Source of the DNA: Chlorobaculum thiosulfatiphilum
GTDB taxonomy: Bacteria > Bacteroidota > Chlorobiia > Chlorobiales > Chlorobiaceae
Direction: 5' to 3'
Length of the DNA: 64,000 nt
NCBI RefSeq assembly: GCF_006265165.1
Contig: NZ_VDCH01000001.1
Coordinates: 1 to 64,000, forward strand
Shown here: in pieces, positions 57,652 to 64,000 of the stretch
Layout of the letters: every line of letters begins with the position of its first letter
Position numbering within the stretch: position 1 is the stretch's first letter
Made by a program: the position numbers and the translations under genes
Notes under the pieces: model-generated
Database searches by the model: none
The model's input: only the letters and a program-made list of their open reading frames with translations
What the model was told of the DNA's origin: nothing

Positions 57652-58854
57652 TTAAGCGAAGGCCTTTCTCATGCGGTTGACCGCCTCGGTCAGCTCCTCG
57701 ATCGAGGCCGCGTACGAAAGGCGCAGGTTCTCCGGCGCGCCGAAAGCGTCGCCCGGCACGGTGGCCACGTAGTGATCTTTCAGCAGATACTCGGCGATGT
57801 CCGCAGAATCCTTCATCACCTTGCCGCCAAAGGTTTTACCGAGCAATCCCTTGATCGACGGGAAGATGTAGAACGCCCCCTCCGGCAGTGTGCATTCGAT
57901 GCCGGGAATGGTGTTCAGCTCGCGGAACATGAAGTCGCGGCGCTTCTCGAACTCCGCGCGACGTTCTTCGACAATCGACTGGTCGCCATCGAGCGCAGCC
58001 ACGGCGGCCTTCTGCGCGATGGAGTTGGCGTTGGAGGTGGTCTGCGACTGGATTTTGTCGCAGGCGTCAATGATCCACTTCGGCGCGGCCAGGTAGCCGA
58101 TCCGCCAGCCGGTCATCGAGTAGCTCTTCGAGGTGCCGTTCGAGACGATCACCCACGGCTTCATCTCCAGAATCCGCGCGGGCGAGAAGGGGCGGACGCC
58201 GCCGTAGCAGATCATGTCGTACATCTCGTCGGAGAGCACGAAAATCTCCTTGCCTTCGAGCACCTTCATGAGCGCCCGAACCTCGGCCTTGTTATAGACC
58301 GCGCCGGAGGGATTCGACGGCGAGTTGAGCACGAGAATCCGCGTCTTCGGCGTGATGGCGGCGGCGAGCTGCTCCGGCGTCATCTTGTAGCCGGTCTCGA
58401 TCGAGGTCTCGACAATTACCGGCGTGGCTCCGGCCAGGCGCGCCATCTCGGGGAAGCTCACCCAGTAGGGCGCGGGCACGATCACCTCGTCGCCTTCGTC
58501 GCAGAGCGCGAGGAAGGTGTTGGCGAGCGTCTGCTTGCCACCGTTGCTGACGATAATTTCGTTCTCGACGTATTCGAGGCCGTTGTCGCGCGAAAGCTTG
58601 CGGATGATCGCTTTTTTCAGCTCCGGAATTCCGCCGTTTGCCGTATAACGGGTAAAGCCGGAACGAATCGCCTCGATGCCCGCCTCGCACACATTTTCCG
58701 GCGTCGGAAAGTCCGGCTCGCCCGCCGAAAGGCTCACGATATCCTTGCCTTCCGCCTGCATCTTCTTGGCCAGTCCGGAGATCTTCATCGTCTGCGACTC
58801 CTGCATGTTCCGCACCCGGCGGCTCAGGAATCGTTCATGGCTCTCTGCGCTCAT
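57652..58854 (-). CDS. PLP-dependent class I aminotransferase (aspartate aminotransferase type)
   Basis: A 400-residue fold type I enzyme. The PLP-lysine is K243 in [30 protein letters not shown] (residues 43-52), [18 protein letters not shown] and [17 protein letters not shown] are typical of the AspC/AspB type I-gamma group. It probably makes aspartate and glutamate interconvert; some members also act on prephenate or LL-DAP pathway substrates. The sequence is complete. Located between coaD and the acyltransferase gene, same strand. Confidence 0.92.
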   Translation of the reverse strand: MSAESHERFLSRRVRNMQESQTMKISGLAKKMQAEGKDIVSLSAGEPDFPTPENVCEAGIEAIRSGFTRYTANGGIPELKKAIIRKLSRDNGLEYVENEIIVSNGGKQTLANTFLALCDEGDEVIVPAPYWVSFPEMARLAGATPVIVETSIETGYKMTPEQLAAAITPKTRILVLNSPSNPSGAVYNKAEVRALMKVLEGKEIFVLSDEMYDMICYGGVRPFSPARILEMKPWVIVSNGTSKSYSMTGWRIGYLAAPKWIIDACDKIQSQTTSNANSIAQKAAVAALDGDQSIVEERRAEFEKRRDFMFRELNTIPGIECTLPEGAFYIFPSIKGLLGKTFGGKVMKDSADIAEYLLKDHYVATVPGDAFGAPENLRLSYAASIEELTEAVNRMRKAFA

Positions 58855-58887
58855 CTCTGTAGAATTGGTTGTGTTGGTTTGAAAAAA

Positions 58888-59385
58888 TCAGTGCGCCCGC
58901 CGCTCCGCCCTTTTTTGCAAAAGCTGGTCGAGCACGTAGGGATGAACGAACTTGCTGACGTCGCCGCCAAGCATCGACACCTCGCGGATGATCGTCGAGG
59001 CGACGTAGGTGTACTTGACGTTCGGCATGAGAAACACCGTCGTCACTTCGGGGTAAAGATGGCGGTTCAACAACGACATCTGGAATTCGTACTCGAAATC
59101 CTTCACCTGCCGCACTCCCCGGACGATGGCGTTGGCCCCGGCCTGACGGGCGTAGTCGGCCAAAAGCCCGTCATGCAGCACATCGACGTTCACGTTCGGA
59201 AGGTCGCGCACCACCTCCGTGACCATTTCGAGCCGTTCATCGACCGAAAAAAGCGTCTGCTTCTGGCTGTTCTCGGCAAGCACCACATCGACCTGTTCGA
59301 AGATGTTCAGGGCGCGTTCAAGCACGTCGAGATGGCCGTTGGTGAAGGGATCGAAGGTTCCCGGATAGATGGCTTTCCTACTCAT
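58888..59385 (-). CDS. coaD: pantetheine-phosphate adenylyltransferase
   Basis: A 165-residue CoaD making dephospho-CoA from 4'-phosphopantetheine and ATP. The nucleotidyltransferase motif [21 protein letters not shown] has the T/HxGH form (NGH), and [24 protein letters not shown] and [12 protein letters not shown] are diagnostic. Start ATG 59385; it overlaps the rsmD stop region by eight bases, so the two are coupled, a very common bacterial rsmD-coaD pair. Confidence 0.96.
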   Translation of the reverse strand: MSRKAIYPGTFDPFTNGHLDVLERALNIFEQVDVVLAENSQKQTLFSVDERLEMVTEVVRDLPNVNVDVLHDGLLADYARQAGANAIVRGVRQVKDFEYEFQMSLLNRHLYPEVTTVFLMPNVKYTYVASTIIREVSMLGGDVSKFVHPYVLDQLLQKRAERRAH

Positions 59386-59932
59386 GCGCTCCTGGTTCGG
59401 GTGTAAAAAAAGAGACGCGCGTGGTGCCGTAATCCTTGTGGAAAAGGTAGCCACGCGACGGCGAAAAATCGTGGCTCGCGTGATGCTCCATGAGAAGCAG
59501 CCCTCCCGGGGCGAGCAGGCCGGTATCGAGAATCGAGCGGATCAGGTGCTCGTAATCCTCCCAGCGGTAGGGCGGATCGCAGAAAACCAGGTCGAACGGA
59601 CCCTCCTGCCGCTTGAGAAACGCCGTGACGTCCGCCATGACGAAACGCGCCGATGCGCCTGCGCCAATATCCGCCGCCGTCTGTTTCATTGTTTCGAGCG
59701 CCTGGCGGTTTTGCTCGACGAAGCAGGCGCTCCGCGCACCCCGGCTCAGGGCCTCGAAGCCGAGGTTGCCAAAACCGGCGAAGAGATCGAGCACGTCAAT
59801 GCCGTCGAAATCGATCCGCGCCGCAAGCGCGTCGAAGAGCGATTTCTTGACCCTGCTGCTGCACGGCCGAATGTCACGCGAGGGCAGATGCCTGATCTTG
59901 CGCCCCCGGTATCTGCCCGCCTGAACCTGCAC
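59378..59932 (-). CDS. rsmD: 16S rRNA (guanine-N2)-methyltransferase RsmD
   Basis: A 184-residue methyltransferase for G966 of 16S rRNA. Motif I is [20 protein letters not shown]; the catalytic motif is [12 protein letters not shown] (DPPY). The N-terminus ([31 protein letters not shown]) carries the RxT-like start seen in RsmD. Start ATG 59932 is 14 bases after the transketolase subunit stop, indicating co-transcription with it and with coaD. Confidence 0.95.
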   Translation of the reverse strand: MQVQAGRYRGRKIRHLPSRDIRPCSSRVKKSLFDALAARIDFDGIDVLDLFAGFGNLGFEALSRGARSACFVEQNRQALETMKQTAADIGAGASARFVMADVTAFLKRQEGPFDLVFCDPPYRWEDYEHLIRSILDTGLLAPGGLLLMEHHASHDFSPSRGYLFHKDYGTTRVSFFTPEPGAHE

Positions 59933-59946
59933 TTCGGACGAAACCC

Positions 59947-60858
59947 TTAAAAGTCACCGAAAACGGTGATGCCAAGAATTTCGAGCGCTTTTACCTCATC
60001 CTCTTTCGACGGCGCCTTGCCGTGCCAGTTGGACTTGTCGGGCATCGTGCCTTCGAAGAACGGTACGCCCTTGCCCATCACCGTCGTGGCGAGCACCACC
60101 ACCGGTTTGGTGCGGCTCTTGTCCTTGCGGAGATATTCGAGCGTATCGATGAAGTGCTCGATGTCGTTGCCATCGCAGGTGAGCACATCCCAGCCGAAAG
60201 CGCGCCACTTGTCGGCGAACGGCTCGACGTCCATCACGTCCGACACCTCGCCGTCGATCTGCTGGTTGTTGTAATCGACGATGCCGATGAGGTTGCCGAG
60301 CTGGTAGTGAGCGGCGCTCATGGCGGCCTCCCAGATTTGCCCCTCCTGGCACTCGCCGTCACCCATCAGGCAGAAGACCTCGCCCTTCTTGCCATCCATG
60401 CGCAGGCCGAGCGCCGCGCCGACCGCCACCGACAAGCCCTGGCCGAGCGAACCCGACGCGATGTGGATGCCCGGAAGCCCCGACTCGCAGGTCGGATGGC
60501 CCTGGAGGTAGGAATCGACTTCGCGCAGGTAGTTCAGCTCGTCGAGCGAGAAGTAGCCCGAACGGGCCAGCACGCTGTACCAGACCGGCGCGATGTGACC
60601 GTTCGAGAGGAACAACATGTCGTGATCGGCTCCCTGACGGAACTGGTGCGGATGATGCTGCAAAATCCTGAAGTAGAGCGCCGTAAAAATATCGGCCATG
60701 CCAAGCGAACCGCCGGTATGTCCCGAATTGGACTTCGCCAGCATGCGGATCACATCCCTGCGCACCTGGCGGGCCATGTCCTTGAGTTCATCGATGGTTG
60801 AAAGTTGCAGATGCTTGCCCCTCTTCTCTTGCGGATAAGGCTTCAGATGTTTTCCCAT
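59947..60858 (-). CDS. transketolase, N-terminal subunit
   Basis: A 303-residue N-terminal half of transketolase, the TPP-binding part, in organisms that split the enzyme into two chains. Motifs: SGHTGGSLGMADIFTALY (residues ~36-53), the GDGECQEGQIWEAAMSAAHY TPP/Mg motif and IVDYNNQQIDGEV. The C-terminal half (pyrimidine-binding and C-terminal domains) is not adjacent in this window and must lie elsewhere. The start ATG 60858 is chosen since the frame upstream to 60945 is not conserved-looking. Same strand as rsmD and coaD downstream. Confidence 0.92.
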   Translation of the reverse strand: MGKHLKPYPQEKRGKHLQLSTIDELKDMARQVRRDVIRMLAKSNSGHTGGSLGMADIFTALYFRILQHHPHQFRQGADHDMLFLSNGHIAPVWYSVLARSGYFSLDELNYLREVDSYLQGHPTCESGLPGIHIASGSLGQGLSVAVGAALGLRMDGKKGEVFCLMGDGECQEGQIWEAAMSAAHYQLGNLIGIVDYNNQQIDGEVSDVMDVEPFADKWRAFGWDVLTCDGNDIEHFIDTLEYLRKDKSRTKPVVVLATTVMGKGVPFFEGTMPDKSNWHGKAPSKEDEVKALEILGITVFGDF

Positions 60859-60974
60859 GATGGATGCGATGAATGAATGATGGCTGATGAACAATAAAAA
60901 CGGAATCCGCCGCGCAGGCAATCGCCCTTCGGCGGAAAAGCTCAAAGTTACACGCGGAGGCCTAATTTACCAAG

Positions 60975-61643
60975 TCAAGCCCCGGCGTTACCCTGTTTTC
61001 TTTTTTTGAGATACTTCACGACGGCCCAAACCATAAGGCCCGCGAACAGCGCTGTAAACGGAATGCTGTAAAAAACGGCGTACTGGCCGATCTTGTCCCA
61101 GTTGCTGCCAAGCAGATAGCCGCCGGAGAGCAAGAGAATGTTCCAGAGAAGCGAGCTGACCAGAGAGGCCAAGAGCACCAGCGAAACTTTCAGGTGCAAC
61201 ATTCCGGCCACGATGCAGATAACCGCCCGCGACCCGAAAAGGAAGCGGTTCACCACGACGGCCAGATAGCCGTGGCCCGAAAACTTCTGGCGCACGACCT
61301 CCATTTCGGAAGGCGGAAACAGCTTGTGAACGCTTTGGGCGAACTTGTGGCGCGCCTCGCTCTGGCCCGCGGCGTAGAGCTTCAGCCCGAGAAAACGGCT
61401 GAGCAGAAACACCGTCATGAATCCGGCCACCGAACCTGTCGTTGACCAGAACAGGGCCGAAACAAAGGTGATGTGGTTGAAGACGAGCAGGTATCCGACA
61501 AGCGCAATGGGAACATCCCCCGGAATCGGGGGAATGACGTTCTCGAAATAGGCCGACAGGAACAGCACCGCATAGACCGACGAAGGGTCGGCCTGTTGCA
61601 GGTAAGCGACAACGGCGTCAAGCATTGAAGAGATTTCCGGCAT
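60975..61643 (-). CDS. DedA-family membrane protein
   Basis: An integral membrane protein of the DedA/SNARE-associated family. The first conserved block FLSAYFENVIPPIPGDVPIALVGYLL contains the ENxxPPIPGD motif; a second (VNRFLFGSRAVICIVAGMLHL) carries the conserved Arg and Gly. About five or six hydrophobic segments. DedA proteins act as lipid (undecaprenyl-phosphate or phospholipid) flippases. I give the ATG at 61643; 61625 is also possible. It begins seven bases after the purC stop. Confidence 0.88.
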   Translation of the reverse strand: MPEISSMLDAVVAYLQQADPSSVYAVLFLSAYFENVIPPIPGDVPIALVGYLLVFNHITFVSALFWSTTGSVAGFMTVFLLSRFLGLKLYAAGQSEARHKFAQSVHKLFPPSEMEVVRQKFSGHGYLAVVVNRFLFGSRAVICIVAGMLHLKVSLVLLASLVSSLLWNILLLSGGYLLGSNWDKIGQYAVFYSIPFTALFAGLMVWAVVKYLKKRKQGNAGA

Positions 61644-61650
61644 CGATGGT

Positions 61651-62358
61651 TTACTGTTCCAGTACGCGCCGCTTGACCTCGGAGTAGGCGTCCTCGACGC
61701 CGCCGAGATCGAGACGGAAGCGATCCTTGTCGAGCTTCTCGCCAGACTCGGCATCCCAGAAGCGGCAGGTGTCGGGGCTGATTTCGTCGCCGAGCAGAAT
61801 TTCGCCCTTGTGACGACCGAATTCGAGCTTGAAATCGACGAGCCTCAGATGCCTCTCGGCAAACCACGGCACGAGTAAAGCGTTGATCTTTTCGGCCATC
61901 TCCTTGAGCTGGGCCACCTCTTCGTAGGTGCCGAGACCAAGCGCGACGGCGTGATCCTCGTTCATGAGCGGATCGTCGAGATCGTCGTTCTTCAGGTAGA
62001 GTTCGACAATCGGTTTCGGCAGAACGGTTCCTTCGGCAAATCCGTAGCGCCTGACCAGCGAACCGGCGGCGACGTTGCGCGTGACCACCTCGATCAGGAC
62101 GATGTCGAGCTTTTTGCACAGCATGTCGCGGTCGTTGAGCTTGCTGACGAAGTGGGTCGGAATGCCGTTCTCGCCGAGCATGGTAAAGAGGCGGCTGGCG
62201 ATGGCGTTGTTGGTGACGCCCTTGTCGGCGATGGAGCCTTTCTTCTTGTTGTTGAAGGCGGTCGCGTCGTCCTTGAACTCTTGTATGATGAGGTCGGGGT
62301 CCTCGGTCTGCCAGACCTTCTTGGCCTTGCCCTCGTGAAGCAGTGTAATCTTGTTCAT
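61651..62358 (-). CDS. purC: phosphoribosylaminoimidazole-succinocarboxamide synthase
   Basis: A 235-residue SAICAR synthase of purine synthesis. LLHEGKAKKVW near the start, KDDATAFNNKKKG, and the signatures VVTRNVAAGSLVRRYG and LVDFKLEFGRHKGEILLGDEISPDTCRFWD are all present. Length is the short bacterial form. Start ATG 62358 (MNKITLLHEG) follows family convention; the frame is open further upstream. First gene of a leftward run that continues with the dedA-like gene. PurB is at 28.5 kb. Confidence 0.96.
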   Translation of the reverse strand: MNKITLLHEGKAKKVWQTEDPDLIIQEFKDDATAFNNKKKGSIADKGVTNNAIASRLFTMLGENGIPTHFVSKLNDRDMLCKKLDIVLIEVVTRNVAAGSLVRRYGFAEGTVLPKPIVELYLKNDDLDDPLMNEDHAVALGLGTYEEVAQLKEMAEKINALLVPWFAERHLRLVDFKLEFGRHKGEILLGDEISPDTCRFWDAESGEKLDKDRFRLDLGGVEDAYSEVKRRVLEQ

Positions 62359-62431
62359 CGATGTAGAATTACTTCTGTATTGGTTTTGTATGGATAAGTA
62401 CCGGTTCATACGCCCCGATACCGGTAAAAGT

Positions 62432-62830
62432 TTACTCCCCCGCCTGGCCGGTTGCCTGCTGCACCGCGCCGGTCAGGACGATATTGATCTGCTCTTCGGT
62501 CAGCCCGCGCTCTTTGAGGAACCACATGAAGCGGAACACGCCGAGATCGGAAAGAATCGCCTTCGGGCGCTCCGTCTCGTCGAGGCCGCGCGAGCGGGTA
62601 TGCTCGTCGGCCGTACGGAGCCAGTCCTCGATGAACGCCGTCGGACGGCCATCGGTGGCGAAATAGTCGGTCACGATGCGCTGGACGTCGGCAAAAGAGG
62701 GAGTGGGATTGCTGCTGAAAATCAGCTCCATCTCCTCGGAAATCCTGCCAAGATAGATGACAGCCTCCATGTCGAGATTCTCTTCGAGGATGTCCCTCGC
62801 CTGCGCCTTAACATCGAACTTTTTGCTCAT
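62432..62830 (-). CDS. conserved hypothetical protein
   Basis: A 132-residue soluble helical protein. It starts MSKKFDVKAQARDILEENLDM and has FADVQRIVTDYFATDG and RFMWFLKERGLTEEQINIVL in the second half. No catalytic motif, signal peptide or membrane segment. A family is not recognised. It lies upstream of purC on the same strand and has coding-like composition, so a real gene is likely. Confidence 0.7.
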   Translation of the reverse strand: MSKKFDVKAQARDILEENLDMEAVIYLGRISEEMELIFSSNPTPSFADVQRIVTDYFATDGRPTAFIEDWLRTADEHTRSRGLDETERPKAILSDLGVFRFMWFLKERGLTEEQINIVLTGAVQQATGQAGE

Positions 62831-63036
62831 ACTCCTGAAGACCGCCGGAGGCCCGGCTCAAGGTGATTGAAAATTCCCGATCAAGTTACGTATCGAACGG
62901 TGAAACCTAAAGAAAAAACTTCGCCCGGCAAGACTGCGTAGCGCTTGCGGACGATCTTGCGAGCATACGGGATCGACGAGGGACAGGAGCCGGAGTCGAT
63001 TTCAATTCGGATTTAGACGAAACAACAACGCTCCGT

Positions 63037-63780
63037 TTACTCATGTTGCGCAACCTGCCCGGAACCTCCGTGTATCGCGCGGATCTTCTGCGCGGCCTCT
63101 GCGTTGCCTTTGGAGGCGGCCGACTGCAACCACTTCATCGCCTTGTTGAGATCGCGTTCAACGCCGAGACCATGCTGGTAAAAATTACCGATGTTCAGCT
63201 CGGCCTCCCCGTTGCCTTTGGCCGCCGATATGCGGTACCACCTCATCGCCTCGGCATAGTCCTGCTCGACCCCCTGACCGTGTTCGTAGAGAACCCCGAT
63301 ATTGTCTTCGGCGGCATAATTGCCTTTCGCGGCCGCCAACCGGTACCACTTCATCGCCTCGGCATAGTCGGTTTGCACTCCCCAGCCATGATGATACATG
63401 TAACCAATCTGGTTCTGGGCGTTGTCGTTGCCTTTTTCGGCGGCAAGCCGATACCAGCGCATCGCCTCGGCATAGTCCTGCGCAACTCCCTGTCCCTTCT
63501 GGTACATGAATCCTATGGCGTACGTGGCGTCAACATGACCTTTCTCGGCGGCAAGCCTAAACCATTTCAACGCCTCGGCATAGTCGCGATCCACATCGCG
63601 CCCGTAGTAATATTGCATCGCAATGACGTATTGCCGGGCGGAATCTCCGCTGTTGGCATCAACATTCATTCGGGCTGAAATTGCGGGGGACGCATCGGCC
63701 TTCTGAAAATTCTGGCAAAATCCTGGCGCGGGAACGGCAAATACAAGTACGGCAATAGTACAAAAAACTGATCGTTTCAT
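63037..63780 (-). CDS. exported Sel1-repeat protein
   Basis: A 247-residue protein with a signal peptide (MKRSVFCTIAVLVFAVPAPGFCQ, cleavage near residue 23) followed by five Sel1-like repeats of about 36 residues (DYAEALKWFRLAAEKGHVDAT, GVAQDYAEAMRWYRLAA, GVQTDYAEAMKWYR, GVEQDYAEAMRWYR, GVERDLNKAMKWLQ). Such repeats make a solenoid for protein-protein interaction, here in the periplasm. No enzyme domain. The start at 63780 matches the signal peptide; the upstream in-frame Met at 63807 is less likely. No operon partner. Confidence 0.88.
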   Translation of the reverse strand: MKRSVFCTIAVLVFAVPAPGFCQNFQKADASPAISARMNVDANSGDSARQYVIAMQYYYGRDVDRDYAEALKWFRLAAEKGHVDATYAIGFMYQKGQGVAQDYAEAMRWYRLAAEKGNDNAQNQIGYMYHHGWGVQTDYAEAMKWYRLAAAKGNYAAEDNIGVLYEHGQGVEQDYAEAMRWYRISAAKGNGEAELNIGNFYQHGLGVERDLNKAMKWLQSAASKGNAEAAQKIRAIHGGSGQVAQHE

Positions 63781-63891
63781 GAATGATGTTGATTTTGAGT
63801 TCGACAAGCCCGCCCACTGAAAGACGGATAAGCTTTATATTGTGACAATAATAAATCTTACCTGTAATTCACAAGCCTTCACTCCGGGATA

Positions 63892-64000
63892 ATGGCAAAC
63901 CCTTCCCGAAAAATCACGCCCGTATTACTGCTTCTGATCTGTCTGATCGCTCCATCACATAACGGCATTTGCAAAGAGCATCCTCAGCAGATTGTCGCCA
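63892..64000 (+). CDS. start of a secreted protein, cut by window end
   Basis: The 36 visible codons (from ATG 63892) read a basic N-terminus MANPSRKITPV, a hydrophobic core LLLLICLIAPS and then GICKEHPQQ: a signal peptide, possibly of a lipoprotein or a Cys-containing exported protein. The rest lies beyond the window, so function is unknown. It diverges from the Sel1 gene; it could be another repeat or cell-surface protein. Confidence 0.6.
   Translation, partial: MANPSRKITPVLLLLICLIAPSHNGICKEHPQQIVA

Overview
The window looks like chromosome from a green sulfur bacterium (Chlorobiaceae, close to Chlorobaculum). This is inferred from gene content: a split transketolase N-terminal subunit, ArsA-family ATPase with a C-terminal HSP20-like domain, an Amt/PII/TorF-like outer-membrane gene group, a DsrE-like exported protein, and GC-rich coding sequence broken by very AT-rich spacers. 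No photosynthesis gene lies in the window, so genus and species cannot be fixed.

Layout. 1-9.9 kb: AT-rich leader, di-heme cytochrome c peroxidase, a stretch with two decayed genes (sirtuin, voltage-gated K+ channel) around an intact exported DsrE-like protein, then a SWIM/PhnA-like cluster and a degenerate IS1595-type transposase. 9.9-15.8 kb: a type I restriction-modification locus in the order hsdR-hsdS-hsdM with a palindromic repeat element between hsdS and hsdM. 16.2-24.3 kb: VOC protein, very AT-rich spacer, 8-oxoguanine glycosylase of mixed base composition, SDR, nucleoside deaminase, a solitary AT-rich Abi/UG-like reverse transcriptase (the best candidate for an uncharacterised defence system), a membrane protein and HtpX. 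24.5-30 kb: MFS transporter, Gfo/Idh/MocA oxidoreductase, CCA/poly(A) nucleotidyltransferase and PurB. 30-36.3 kb: intact amtB-PII, Pgi, an RsbW-like kinase, then a second amt-PII pair in which both genes are broken, followed by an intact TorF-like gene. 36.4-42.2 kb: GNAT-like protein, DUF2892, DAHP synthase, ArsA ATPase, MltD-like transglycosylase. 42.2-49.5 kb: TruA, GH13 protein, PfkB kinase, sodium:solute symporter, Maf, MiaA. 49.5-53.6 kb: orphan antitoxin, STAS protein with acidic linker and AT-hook-like tail, Cfa, NamZ/DUF1343 and an initiator tRNA-fMet. 53.6-64 kb: a long leftward housekeeping run (MetG, PSP1/RicT, acyltransferase, aminotransferase, CoaD, RsmD, transketolase N subunit, DedA, PurC, small hypothetical, Sel1 protein) and the start of a rightward secreted protein.

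Three themes stand out. First, gene decay is concentrated in dispensable functions (sirtuin, K+ channel, second ammonium/PII pair, transposase) while neighbouring housekeeping genes are intact. Second, several spacers carry short tandem repeats with 9-bp or 7-bp periods; two 7-bp tracts begin exactly at a gene's TGA stop codon in the same phase. Third, defence-type functions occur as isolated units: type I R-M, a lone RT and an antitoxin without toxin.
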